Shown: positions 1 through 8,832 of the stretch, piece by piece
How the letters are laid out: each line of letters starts with the position of its first letter
How positions within the stretch are numbered: the first letter of the stretch is position 1
Assembly (NCBI GenBank): GCA_012032065.1
Contig: JAAURV010000036.1
Coordinates: forward strand, 1-15,833
Source of the DNA: Hyphomicrobiales bacterium
Lineage (GTDB): Bacteria; Pseudomonadota; Alphaproteobacteria; Rhizobiales; Aestuariivirgaceae
Reading direction: 5' to 3'
DNA length: 15,833 nucleotides
Made by a program: the position numbers and the translations under genes
The notes under the pieces: model-generated
What the model was told of the DNA's origin: nothing
Database searches by the model: none
The model's input: only the letters and a program-made list of their open reading frames with translations

Positions 1-1460
1 CGTTCCTCGAAAAACTTCTGCATCGAAGCCTGCCTCGAAGCCATGCGCGCGGGCGCGATAGTCGGCATTCAGGACATGGGAGCGGGCTGGATTGACAAGC
101 TCATCTGCCGAGATGGGCGGGCGAGCGGGCAACGGAGTCGAATTGGATTTAGACCTCGTGCCGCAGCGCGAAACCTCAATGACGGCTTACGAGATGATGC
201 TTTCGGAAAGCCAGGAGCGCATGCTCATGGTGCTGCGGCCGGAGAAAGAGAAGGAAGCGGAAGCGATTTTCCACAATGGGGACTCGATTTCGCCATTGTC
301 GGCAAGACCACCAATACGCTGCGCTTCATTATCAAGCACGAAGGCGAGGTGAAAGCCGATCTGCCGATCAAGCAGATGGGCGACGAGGCACCGGAGTATG
401 ACCGGCCGTGGGTCGAGCCGCCGAAACTGCCGCTGCTCACCAACGTCCCTGCCCCAAACGATCTCTCCGCTGCGATCCTCAAGATGATGGGTTCGCCCGA
501 CATGTGCTCCAGACGCTGGGTGTGGGAGCAATACGATCATCTGATCCAGTCCAACACGGCGCAGATCCCGGGCGGCGATGCGGGTGTGGTGCGCATCCGT
601 GGGCAAAAGGCAATCGCGGTTTCGACCGATGTGACGCCGCGCTATGTGGAAGCCGATCCCTACGAAGGCGGCAAGCAGGCGGTGGCGGAATGCTGGCGCA
701 ATCTCACGGCGGTCGGGGCCCTGCCCATCGCCATCACCGACAATCTCAATTTCGGCAACCCCGAGCGGCCCGAAATCATGGGCCAGTTCGTGTTCGCCAT
801 CAAAGGCATCGGCGAAGCCTGCCGCGCGCTCGATTTCCCGGTCGTCTCGGGGAACGTCTCGCTCTACAACGAAACCAACGGCCAAGGCATTCTGCCGACA
901 CCCGCGATTGGCGGCATCGGGCTTCTCACCGATCTCTCGAAGATGGCAACACTCGCTTTCAAGGCGGCGGACGAGGCGATCCTGATGGTTGGCGGTCATG
1001 GCAACCATCTGGGCCAGTCGATGTATCTGCGCGAAGTGCTGGGCCGCGAGGAAGGCGCACCCCCACCCGTCGTTCTCGAGAAAGAAAAACGCGTGGGCGA
1101 ATTCGTGCGGAAACTCATCACCCGCGCGCAAGTCACCGCCGTGCACGACATTTCCGACGGCGGCCTCATTGCCGCGGTTTCCGAATGGCGCTCGCATCTT
1201 CCTTCGGCGCCAAGCTCGACGACATGAACCACGAGCAGCTCTTCGGCGAGGATCAGGCGCGCTATGTGGTGACGTGTCCGGCCAAGGAAGCCGCCAAGAT
1301 CATCACGCAAGCGCATGTCGAAGGCGTGGATGTGATCCGGGTTGGAACAGTCACGGCCACGCCCACTCTGATCGTTCGCGGCGGCACCTCACTTCCCATC
1401 GCCGATCTGCGCATGGCGCATGAAGGTTGGTTTCCGGCGTATATGAAGGGGGAGTTGTAG
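1..1460 (+). CDS. purL: Phosphoribosylformylglycinamidine synthase subunit PurL, 3' part, with frameshifts
   Basis: PurL converts formylglycinamide ribonucleotide, ATP and ammonia (delivered from glutamine by PurQ, with PurS) into formylglycinamidine ribonucleotide in purine synthesis. The 5' end lies outside the window; about 485 residues of a protein that is usually about 735 are present. Seen: GIQDMGA followed by LTSSSAEMGG, then DNLNFGNPERPE, SGNVSLYNE and HDISDGGL, all typical of the PurL ATP-binding/AIRS-like fold, ending at TAG 1458-1460. The protein is spread over several reading frames. Continuity is restored by an extra base near 21-24 (FLEKLL then IEACLEAM), an extra G near 84-86, a missing base near 270 (FHK-WGLDF) and a missing A near 1188 (SE-MALAS). 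These look like homopolymer errors rather than decay, as the residues on either side stay conserved. Identification is firm; whether the gene is intact in the organism is inferred. Confidence 0.93.
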
Positions 1461-1484
1461 CGGCGTGTACGTACTGCCCTCCCC

Positions 1485-1571
1485 CTTCGAGGCCCGCTGC
1501 GCGGGCGCCTCAGGGTGATGTCAGTTTTTGTACACCCTCATGCTGAGGTGCTCGCGACGAAGCGCCTTCAT
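1485..1571. repeat. Pair of inverted intergenic repeat elements, possible bidirectional terminator
   Basis: Two related copies of a short element lie head to head in the convergent purL / transpeptidase spacer. The arm at 1485-1520 carries the perfect hairpin GCCCGC-TGC-GCGGGC (1492-1506) and ends CCTCAGGGTGATG. The arm at 1533-1571 reads CACCCTCATGCTGAGGTGC and goes on to a CTTCAT end; it resembles the reverse complement of the first arm. AGGGTG (1512-1517) can also pair with CACCCT (1533-1538) around a T-rich loop. The form (CTGAGG core, GC-rich hairpin) resembles short dispersed repeats common in rhizobial intergenic DNA. Its place between two gene ends fits transcription termination, but that role is inferred. 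Confidence 0.6.
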
Positions 1572-1579
1572 GCCGCACA

Positions 1580-2172
1580 CTACCCCAGCATCACCACCCG
1601 CGTTCCAACCTCCACCGCGCGTAGAGATCGATCACATCGACATTCAGCATGCCGATGCAGCCGGCCGTTGCTTTCTTGCCGATCTCCTTCGGTTTGGCGG
1701 AGCCGTGGATGCGGTTGATGGTGTCAATTTCGCCTTTGTAGAGGTAGAGCGCGCGCGCGCCCATGGGGTTGTCCGGCCCACCCGGCATGCCGCCCGGAAT
1801 CCACTTCGCGAGATCGGGCTTCACCTCCAGATGATAGGGTGCGGGCACCCACACCGGCCATTCCTTCTTCTTCTTGATGATGACTTCGCCGGTCCATGCC
1901 TTCGCCCCCTTGCCAACTGCCACGCCATAGCGGGTGGCCTGGCCGTTGCCGTGGACGAGATAAAGGAAACGTTTGACGGCATCGATCACGATGGTGCCCG
2001 CGGGCTCGTTCGTCTCGAATTCCATATCGCGGCGCTGGAACTTGTATTCGACCGCCTTGGCCTCCTTGGGGTTGACCGCGAACGGCTCTTCGGCCCAAGC
2101 TTCGGGCCTCAGGCCCATGGCGGCGGCCGATGAAACGGCAGCGGCAAGAAAACCCCGGCGCGAGATGTGCAT
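1580..2172 (-). CDS. L,D-transpeptidase (ErfK/YbiS/YkuD family), Tat-exported, frameshift near the C-terminus
   Basis: This is a periplasmic cysteine transpeptidase of the YkuD fold, expected to cross-link peptidoglycan stem peptides or attach proteins to them. The N-terminus ISRRGFLAAA is a twin-arginine signal, with likely cleavage after AWA near residue 27. The catalytic region shows IHG (H156) and then ATAGCIGMLN with the nucleophile C172. Many family members have SHGC or SSGC here; TAGC is a mild variant. The start at 2172 is supported by a purine-rich GAGGGGG site upstream. As sequenced, the frame ends in a nonsense tail (ARWRLERGW). Adding one G to the GG run near 1619 gives ARVEVGTRVVMLG and a stop at 1582-1580, the usual family ending, so the full span to 1580 is given. 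The gene diverges from bolA and converges on purL. Its exact cross-link type cannot be told. Confidence 0.88.
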
Positions 2173-2299
2173 GGTCGATTCCCCCTCGAGAAACAGCCCC
2201 CTTTACTGCTGGCCGGGCGCCTAATCAACGCCCAGCCGCCACCACTGGAATTCCCTCTTCCTCTGGCCTATTTTAGTCACTCAACAAGGATCACCGACG

Positions 2300-2533
2300 A
2301 TGGCCATGTCCGCCACCGAAATCGAACGCTTCATTAAGGAAGCGCTGCCCGACGCCGAGGTCGAAATCCGCGACCTCGCGGGCGATGGCGACCACTACGC
2401 CGCCAACGTCATCTCCGCAGCCTTCAAGGGCAAATCCCGGGTGCAACAGCATCAGATGGTCTATGCCGCGCTGAAGGGCCGGATGGGCGGCGAGCTTCAT
2501 GCCTTGGCGCTGCAGACCAGTGCGCCGGAGTGA
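2300..2533 (+). CDS. bolA: BolA family protein
   Basis: A complete 77-residue BolA-type protein. BolA proteins pair with monothiol CGFS glutaredoxins, bind a shared [2Fe-2S] cluster and act in Fe-S trafficking and iron sensing; some also bind DNA. Seen: GDHYAANVIS with conserved H32, the FKGKSRVQQHQMVYAAL core with H51, and the C-terminal ELHALALQT with H67. The start at 2300 is preferred over the ATG at 2306 because AAGGA (2286-2290) sits 9 bases upstream. A weak -10-like TATTTT lies at 2269-2274. The stop TGA overlaps by one base the ATG of a possible micro-ORF. grxD, the expected partner, follows about 240 bases on, which supports the assignment. It could equally be called IbaG-like. Confidence 0.92.
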   Translation: MAMSATEIERFIKEALPDAEVEIRDLAGDGDHYAANVISAAFKGKSRVQQHQMVYAALKGRMGGELHALALQTSAPE

Positions 2534-2685
2534 TGAATTTGATCGTCTTTGAACAGATAGCCGCAATTGGAGTACTCGTGCCAATTGTTGCAGTTCCGTT
2601 CGTTTTGCGTCGAAGAAAGCCGTTCGAAAGGCTGGAGATAGTTGGAGAGACAGCCACAATCCACCTAAAGACCCTACGAACTTGA
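2533..2685 (+). CDS. Possible 50-residue small membrane protein (unrecognised)
   Basis: A short open frame starts at an ATG sharing one base with the bolA stop (TGATG), the same junction type as grxD/GST downstream. Predicted residues 9-25 (IAAIGVLVPIVAVPFVL) form one hydrophobic segment. The basic stretch RRRK (26-29) follows, then a short polar tail ending at TGA 2683-2685, which fits a single-span membrane peptide. A GGAG lies only two bases before the ATG, closer than ideal, so translation would depend on coupling to bolA. Codons such as ATA, AGA and TTG and the low GC differ from the neighbouring genes. I do not recognise a family. It may be chance coding within an AT-richer insertion. 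Confidence 0.35.
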   Translation: MNLIVFEQIAAIGVLVPIVAVPFVLRRRKPFERLEIVGETATIHLKTLRT

Positions 2686-2710
2686 CCCGAGATGTCTTAG
2701 AATAGAGAAT
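2682..2710 (+). promoter_or_regulatory. Candidate sigma70-type promoter for grxD
   Basis: TTGACC (2682-2687) and GAGAAT (2705-2710) are separated by 17 bases, a good match to the -35 box and a partial match (4 of 6) to the -10 box. This would give a leader of roughly 55 bases before the grxD ATG at 2772. The surrounding spacer is AT-rich. This is pattern matching only. Confidence 0.4.
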
Positions 2711-2771
2711 ATATGCACCAGATATCGCATATGGCGCATCAGCCGAAAAACTGATCGAAAGAGAGAAATCG

Positions 2772-3101
2772 ATGACCGACATCCACACCAAGATCGACAC
2801 CGAAGTGAAGTCCAACGACGTGGTGCTCTTCATGAAGGGCACACCCGACATGCCGCAGTGCGGCTTCTCGAGCCGTGCCACGCAGATCCTTCAGCACCTG
2901 GGCGTGCCGTTCAAGGGCGTCAATGTGCTGAGCTCGGAGGAACTCCGCAACGGCATCAAGAACTACACCAACTGGCCGACCATCCCTCAGCTTTACGTGA
3001 AGGGTGAGTTCGTCGGCGGCTCCGACATCATGATGGAGATGTTCCAGTCGGGCGAGCTGAAACAGCTCATGGCCGACAAGGGCGTCGCGGTTCCCGCCTG
3101 A
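2772..3101 (+). CDS. grxD: Monothiol glutaredoxin, Grx4/GrxD type
   Basis: A complete 109-residue CGFS glutaredoxin, a carrier and sensor of [2Fe-2S] clusters that works with BolA and glutathione. Seen: the glutathione-side lysine in FMKGTP (K22), the active site CGFS at residues 30-33, the WPTIPQLY motif at 68-75, and GGSDI at 82-86, all in the expected order and spacing. A purine-rich AAAGAGAGAAA precedes the ATG. The stop TGA (3099-3101) shares its A with the ATG of the GST gene, so the two are probably translated together. Proximity to bolA is a conserved arrangement in many proteobacteria and supports a shared Fe-S role. Confidence 0.96.
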   Translation: MTDIHTKIDTEVKSNDVVLFMKGTPDMPQCGFSSRATQILQHLGVPFKGVNVLSSEELRNGIKNYTNWPTIPQLYVKGEFVGGSDIMMEMFQSGELKQLMADKGVAVPA

Positions 3102-3718
3102 TGCTGAACCTGTTTGTAGGCTCGGCCGGCACCTGCTCGCTCGCCAGCCATATCGCGCTTGAGGAAGCAGGCGCGGATTACACCGTCACCCGGCTCGATT
3201 TCAGCAAGGGCGAGCAACGCTCGACGGATTACCTCAAGGTGAATCCCAAGGGCCGCGTGCCCGCGCTGGTCACGGACAAAGGCACGCTCACGGAAAGCCC
3301 GGCGATCCTCTACTACATCGCACAAACCCATCCCGCCGCCAATTTAGCACCCGCCGATCCCTTCGACCTGGCGAAGATGCAGGCGTTCAATTCCTGGCTC
3401 TGCTCCACCGTGCATCCCAATCACGCGCATAAACTTCGCGGCAGCCGCTGGTCCGACGACCCCGCCGTCATCGAGGCGCTCAAAATCAAGGTGCCGCAAA
3501 ACGTGACCGAGAATTTCGCGATGATCGAGAACGATTATCTCGAAGGACCCTGGGTGATGGGTAAGCAGTTCACGGTCGCCGATTGTTATCTCTACATCCT
3601 CAGCACCTGGATGGAAGGCGACGGCGTCGACGTCGCGAAATTCCCCCGCGTGATCGATCACCGCACCCGCATGGCGAACAGGCCCGCGGTGAAGAAGGTG
3701 ATGCAGGCTTACGGGTAA
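3101..3718 (+). CDS. Glutathione S-transferase family protein
   Basis: A complete 205-residue cytosolic GST. The thioredoxin-like N-terminal domain (about 1-80) shows the strand-helix start LNLFVGSAGTCSLASHIALE with C12 near the usual beta-class cysteine position, then NPKGRVPAL (cis-proline loop) and TESPAIL, the glutathione-binding Glu-Ser pair. The helical C-terminal domain carries GKQFTVADCYLY, the conserved N-capping/hydrophobic staple region. The substrate is unknown. It is coupled to grxD through a one-base overlap (TGATG), with no separate Shine-Dalgarno seen, so it probably shares the bolA/grxD transcript. It converges on ntrX with only 15 bases between stops and no clear terminator. 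The family is clear; the subclass is uncertain. Confidence 0.92.
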   Translation: MLNLFVGSAGTCSLASHIALEEAGADYTVTRLDFSKGEQRSTDYLKVNPKGRVPALVTDKGTLTESPAILYYIAQTHPAANLAPADPFDLAKMQAFNSWLCSTVHPNHAHKLRGSRWSDDPAVIEALKIKVPQNVTENFAMIENDYLEGPWVMGKQFTVADCYLYILSTWMEGDGVDVAKFPRVIDHRTRMANRPAVKKVMQAYG

Positions 3719-3733
3719 CGGTGCCTGACCATC

Positions 3734-5119
3734 CTACCCCTGTTCCTCATCCTTTCCCGTCAACCCGAGCAGCTTGATCTTCCGGTGCAACGCCGAGCGC
3801 TCCATTCCGATGAACAGTGCGGTTTTGGAGATGTTGCCGCCGAAGCGGGAGAGTTGGGCGGCAATGTAGTCGCGTTCGAAGGCTTCCCGGGCTTCGCGCA
3901 AGGGGAGCGTGAGCAGTTGCTCATTGCCATTGGAGGCGGACGCAAGGCCGCCGCTCGTGGCGTCCGGCGGCAGGTTCGCGGCGGCGATTTCGCTGCCGTT
4001 GTCTCCGGTGGCGAGGATCATGATGCGTTCGACGTTGTTCCTGAGCTCGCGCACGTTGCCGTGCCAGTCGCGGGTTTGCAGGACAGCGAGGGCGTCAGCG
4101 GCGAGCTTGCGCGATGGCTGGCCCGAGGTGGCCGAGTAAGCCCGGGCGAATTCCTCGATCAGTTCCGGAATATCCTCGCGCCGCTCGGCCAAACTTGGAA
4201 CTTTCACTGGCACCACATTGAGCCGGTGGAACAGGTCTTCCCTGAACTGCGCTTGGGAAATGAGAATGGGAAGGTCGCGACTCGTCGAGGACACGACACG
4301 CACGTCGACCTTGATTTTCTTCCCTCCTCCAACGCGCTGAAACGTCTGCTCCACCAGAACCCGCAAGACTTTGCCCTGGGTCTCGAGCGGCATGTCGGCC
4401 ACTTCGTCGATGTAGAGCGTGCCGCCATGGGCCTCTTCGAGCGCGCCGACACGCTTTGCGGCGCCATCGGCACTTTCGGTGCCGAACAGTTCCTCTTCCA
4501 TGCGCTCGGGCGCCATGGTGGCCGCGCTCAGCGTCACAAATGGCCCGTTTGCCCGGCTCGACATTGCATGCAGCGAACGCGCGGCAAGTTCCTTGCCGGC
4601 GCCCATTGGCCCCGAGATCAAAACGCGGCTGTTGGCGGGCGCGATCTTTTTCAAAAGCATCCTCAGCTGCCGCATTGCGCCGGAGCCGCCGAGCAGTTCC
4701 GTATCGGCGCCGCTCTTGCCGCGAAGCTCGACGTTCTCGCGCTTGAGGCGGCTGGTTTCCAAAGCCCTGCTCACAACCAAGAGCAGCCGGTCCGCCTTGA
4801 ATGGTTTCTCTACGTATTCGTAAGCGCCGCGCTTGATGGCGGACACCGCGGTTTCGATGTTGCCGTGGCCCGAGATAATGATCACCGGCGTTTCCGGGTG
4901 CCGCTCCTTGATCACCTTGAGAAGATCGAGCCCGTCCAGCTTGGAGCCCTGCAGCCAGATATCGAGAATGATGAGCGTTGGCCGCCGCGTGTCGACTTCC
5001 GCGAGCGCCGCGTCGCTGTTGTGGGCGAGCCGCGTCTCGTAACCCTCGTCCTGCAATATGCCCGCGATCAATTCGCGGATGTCGGCTTCATCATCGACGA
5101 TCAGAATGTCGGCGTTCAT
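3734..5119 (-). CDS. ntrX: Response regulator NtrX (AAA+ type)
   Basis: A complete 461-residue NtrC-family regulator, partner of the membrane kinase NtrY. The receiver domain (about 1-120) has the acidic pair D10/D11, phospho-acceptor D53 and K105 in EKPF. The AAA+ domain (about 143-370) has a Walker A motif SGPMGAGKE (169-177), Walker B GTLYIDEVADM and FREDLFHRLN (292-301). A Fis-type helix-turn-helix lies near 429-452 (NISKTALFIGMERSALHRK). The GAFTGA loop that sigma54 activators use to contact RNA polymerase is absent: the equivalent stretch after EELFGTE reads SADGAAKRVGALEE. Alphaproteobacterial NtrX is generally not a typical sigma54 activator, so this is probably authentic. The ATG at 5119 lies 13 bases after the ntrY stop, so this is the last gene of the operon. 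Confidence 0.95.
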   Translation of the reverse strand: MNADILIVDDEADIRELIAGILQDEGYETRLAHNSDAALAEVDTRRPTLIILDIWLQGSKLDGLDLLKVIKERHPETPVIIISGHGNIETAVSAIKRGAYEYVEKPFKADRLLLVVSRALETSRLKRENVELRGKSGADTELLGGSGAMRQLRMLLKKIAPANSRVLISGPMGAGKELAARSLHAMSSRANGPFVTLSAATMAPERMEEELFGTESADGAAKRVGALEEAHGGTLYIDEVADMPLETQGKVLRVLVEQTFQRVGGGKKIKVDVRVVSSTSRDLPILISQAQFREDLFHRLNVVPVKVPSLAERREDIPELIEEFARAYSATSGQPSRKLAADALAVLQTRDWHGNVRELRNNVERIMILATGDNGSEIAAANLPPDATSGGLASASNGNEQLLTLPLREAREAFERDYIAAQLSRFGGNISKTALFIGMERSALHRKIKLLGLTGKDEEQG

Positions 5120-5132
5120 GGCTGCTCAGCTC

Positions 5133-7326
5133 TCATGCGGGTATGGCGACTTTGTCTTCGAGAAGGGCGAATTCCAGTGTGATGAGCGCGCCCTGCCCCC
5201 CCGGCGCGTCCTCGAGTTTCAGCTTTCCGCCGTGTTCCTCCATGATGCGCTTGACGATGGCGAGGCCAAGCCCGGTGCCCTTCTCGCGCGTGGTCATGTA
5301 GGGTTCGGCGAGGCGGTGACGATTTTCTTTTGGCAGGCCGATGCCGTTGTCGGTGACACTGACAAATGGGTGCCTATCCCTGATGCCTGCCCTGACGAAG
5401 ATTTCCCCGCGCAGCTCATGTTCGGTTTGCAGCCTGCTTTCAATGGCTTCACGGGCGTTCTTCACGAGATTAGTGACCGCCTGGGTGATGAGCCGCCGGT
5501 CGAAGGCGAACACCATTTCGCCCTCCTCCATGTCGATCTCGATATCGATGTCGGACGACGACACCCGTTGCAGCACCGTTGCATCCCGCACCACTTCGGC
5601 CAGGTTCTGTGGCTCGGGGATCGCCTTCGGCATGCGCGCAAACGACGAGAACTCGTCCACCATCCGCCCGATATCGCCCACCTGCCGGATGATTGTGTCG
5701 GTGCACTGCTCGAACACCTGCTTGTCGGTCACGATTTCGCGGCCGTATTTGCGCTTGAGGCGCTCCGCCGAAAGCTGGATGGGGGTGAGCGGATTCTTGA
5801 TTTCGTGCGCGATCCTCCGCGCGATATCGGCCCAAGCGGAATTGCGCTGCGCCGAGACAAGCTCGGTGATGTCGTCGAAGGTCAGCACATGCCCGCTTTC
5901 GCTGCTATCCGAGCGCTCGGTAGTGATGCGCGCGAAATAGGTGCGGCCATTGAACTCCACCTGTCCGTCCGCGAAGCCAGATGGCCGGGACAACGCCAGC
6001 GCGAAAAGTTCGGCGAATTCCGGCAACGCCTCCTGAATGTCGCGCCCAAGAAGCGTGGCCTCGCTGCGCCCGAGAAGATTGGTGGCCGAACGGTTCACCA
6101 GCGAAATCCTATTGTCCTCGCCGATGCCGGCAACACCGGCGCTCACCCCCGCCAGCATCGCCTCGGTGAAGCGCCGCCTGTCGTCGAGCTGGTCGTTGGT
6201 GGCGACGAGTTCGTCGCGCTGCTGTTTCAACTGGTCCGTCATCATGTTGAAGGTGTCGCCGAGGGTCGCGATGTCACCTGGTCCATCGGCAATTGAGACC
6301 TTCGCCCCGAGATCGCCCTTGGCCACGCGGCGAGATGCATCGAGCAGCCTCACGATCGGCGCCACGAGCCGGTCGGCGAACCAAAGCCCGGTCCAGATCG
6401 CCGACAAGAGAAACACGAACGCCACAACCGCATACATAAGCCCGAAGGTGAGTTGCACGCCCACGCGCTGCTCCATCAGTTTGTCGTATTCCGCCTTGGC
6501 TTCGCGGGTTTTCGCGAGCTGATCGATCACCGAGGGATTGATCACGCGGTAGACATAAAGATAGTGCGACGGGAAATTCTGCAGCTTGATGAGGGCCCTA
6601 ACTACGTTTCCGCCCTGCCCCGGCGGGATCACCACGAGTTCACCCTTGTCGGCGCGCTCCATGGCGTCGGGAGGGGGCGTACGGAACTGAATGCGGTCAT
6701 TCACCGTCACGTTGACGTCGATCACCTTGTTCTGCTGGTCGAAAACGAATGTGCCGGCGAAGCCGCGCAGAGCCGCATGCCGCGCCACGCGGCGCACGAA
6801 GGATGCACGGTCGCTGTCGTACATCGCCTTCTGCTGGTTGAGATCGGCGGATATATTCGCAACATCCCCACGCGTGGCTTCCGCGCTGTTGCGGATGTAG
6901 GCCTCGGCCACATTGACTGCGCCGTCCACGATGGCGCGTGTGCGCGACGAGAACCAAGTATCCAAACCCTGATTGAGCGTCACCGCGGCGAAAGCCGCCA
7001 CGATAATCGCGGGCACCACGGCAATCAGGCTGAACAGCGAAATGAGCCGGATATGCAGGCCCGCGCCCGCCGTGCCGCGCCGCTTCTCCGCCAGCAAATA
7101 CAGCACCTGCCCCGCCAATCAGCGCCGTCATCAGGATCAGCACGGCGGTGTTGGCGATCAGCAGGATGATGGTGAGATCGCGGCTCGGCTGCAGCGGTGT
7201 CAGCCCAGTAAGCACCGCGAAGGTGGAAAGGCCGGCCACTGTGCCCACCAGCACCAGCAGGATTCCGGCAAGGCCGGTAAAACGCTGGAGCCGCGCGCTC
7301 AGCTTATGCTCGCTTCTGTTGGACAT
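5133..7326 (-). CDS. ntrY: Membrane sensor histidine kinase NtrY, one frameshift
   Basis: A roughly 730-residue inner-membrane kinase that phosphorylates NtrX. Domains in order: two N-terminal membrane segments (GLAGILLVLVGTVAGL and LTIILLIANTAVLILMTAL), a third in LISLFSLIAVVPAIIVAAF, a periplasmic sensor region, a fourth membrane segment (GLMYAVVAFVFLLSAIW), HAMP, a PAS domain, HisKA with phospho-accepting His in AHEIKNPLTP (codon 5807-5805), then the ATPase N box NLVKNAREAI, TDNGIGLP and EKGTGLGLAIVK. The frame shifts near 7110-7116 in a GGCGGGG run; removing one G joins ALIG to GQVLYLLAEKRRG, the usual NtrY continuation. The start at 7326 is preferred over the ATG at 7344 because GGGGA lies just upstream. 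It follows ntrC by 54 bases. Confidence 0.93.
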
Positions 7327-7380
7327 CGTCCCCGCATAGACCATGGCTGTTGCATGAATTCAACAGCAATGGTGGCGGAT

Positions 7381-8830
7381 TTACGACAGTGAGGCGAGAC
7401 CGCGGATCGCCCGGATGTTATACTGGCGCAGCTTGCTCCGCAGCGTATTGCGGTTGATGCCGAGAAGCTCCGCGCCCGCAACTGATTGCCGTTGGTCGCC
7501 GCAAGACAGGCGCGAAGAAGCGCCGGCTCTACATCGCCCAGAACCCGCTCATGCAACCCCGCCGGCGCAGGCTTGCGCCGAAGCCGGCGAAGAGCCGCGA
7601 CAGATGATTTTCCATGAACTCGGGCAACCCATCGGCGGACGTCACCGGCTGCGCCTCCGCGGGCGCGGGTGCCGCCGACAGCTCGCGCTCGACCGATGCG
7701 GCGCTGATCTCGTCGTCACTCTCGATCGCCATCAAGCGCTTGATGAGGTTCTCCAACTCGCGGACGTTTCCGGGCCAGCGATGCTGCATCATCCGGTCGA
7801 TGGCGGCGGAGGATAGCTCCTTGCGCGGCAGGCCCTCGCTCTCGGCGCGCGTCAGGAGATGCCGCACCAGATCCGGAATGTCCTCGACGCGCTCGCGAAG
7901 AGGCGGCAGCCTGAGCGGCACCACATTGAGCCGGAAGAACAAGTCTTCGCGGAACTGGCCCTGATTGATGAGTTGCCGCAGATCGCGGTGCGTGGCCGCG
8001 ATGATCCGCACATTGGTCTTGATTGGCGTGGTCCCGCCGACGGAGGTGTATTCGCCCTGCTGCAACACGCGCAAAAGCCGCGTCTGCGCTTCAAGCGGCA
8101 TGTCACCGATCTCGTCGAGGAACAGCGTTCCGCCTTCCGCCTGCTCGAAGCGGCCGGCCATGCGGGCGTGCGCTCCCGTGAACGATCCCTTCTCATGGCC
8201 GAACAATTCGGACTCGATCAATTCGCGCGGGATCGCCGCCATGTTGACCGCGACGAACGCGCCCTTCCGCCGCCGCCCGTAATCGTGCAGCGCCTGCGCC
8301 ACCAGTTCCTTGCCGGTTCCCGACTCGCCGATGATCAAGGCGGTGAGATCGGTCTGGGTGAGCCGCGCGATGATCCGGTAGATCTCCTGCATCGCCGCGG
8401 AACGGCCGACGATGGGCAGGTTATCGTTATGCTGCTGCGGGCGGGGACTGCCCGCGGGTTTCGCCGCCTGTTCGAGCGCCCGTCCCACGGTCTGCACCAG
8501 CGTGCTGAGATCGAACGGCTTCGGCAGATAGTCGTAAGCGCCCCGCTCCGCCGCCGTGATTGCGGTCATGATGGTGTTTTTCGCACTCATCACGATCACC
8601 GGCAGGTTGGGCCGGAGTTTCTTGATGCGCGGGATCACGTCGAAGGCGTTTTCGTCCGGCAGCACCACATCTGTCAAAACCGCGTCACCCTGCCCCTCCG
8701 CCACCCAGCGCCAGAGCGCGGTCGCGGTGGCGGTGGAGCGGACCGAGTAACCGGCGCGGCTCAAGGCTTGGGTCAGCACGGTGCGGATGGCGCTGTCGTC
8801 GTCGGCGATCAGAACTGTTTTTGCTGTCAT
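7381..8830 (-). CDS. ntrC: Nitrogen regulation response regulator NtrC (NR(I)), two frameshifts near the C-terminus
   Basis: A sigma54-dependent activator phosphorylated by NtrB. The receiver domain has D10-D12, phospho-acceptor D54 and K104 in PKPF. The AAA+ domain has Walker A GESGTGKE (168-175), the polymerase-contact loop as GSFTGA (215-220, instead of GAFTGA), Walker B GTLFLDEIGDM and the FREDLFFRLN region. The frame breaks twice: near 7565-7570 (ASL then PPAGLHERVLGDVEP) and near 7475 (NQLRA then AELLGINRNTLRSKLRQ). Both are repaired by adding one base. The result is a normal Fis-type DNA-binding helix-turn-helix and a TAA stop at 7383-7381. The ATG at 8830 follows the ntrB stop by two bases. 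Identification is secure, and the breaks are probably sequence errors. Confidence 0.95.
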
Positions 8831-8832
8831 TT

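Noticed and set aside
187..1197. Open frame of 336 codons antisense to purL
   Set aside because: purL sequence is conserved throughout this stretch on the other strand; the antisense product is not protein-like.
1..1460. purL as a true pseudogene
   Set aside because: Conserved motifs remain on both sides of every shift and no internal stops accumulate within the correct frame, which favours sequencing error.
1750..1762. Alternating GC run inside the transpeptidase gene
   Set aside because: Too short to count as a meaningful repeat, and it encodes normal residues (MGARAL) of the protein.
2686..2771. Small RNA or riboswitch in the AT-rich grxD leader
   Set aside because: No stable stem series or known riboswitch core could be seen by eye; only promoter-like boxes and a purine-rich ribosome site.
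3785..5182. Long open frame on the + strand (about 465 codons) opposite ntrX
   Set aside because: It is antisense to a clearly conserved ntrX and its product has no recognisable domain; GC-rich third positions produce such mirror frames.
5058..6296. Long open frame on the + strand opposite ntrY
   Set aside because: Mirror frame of the kinase domain; low-complexity His/Arg/Ala-rich product with no family features.
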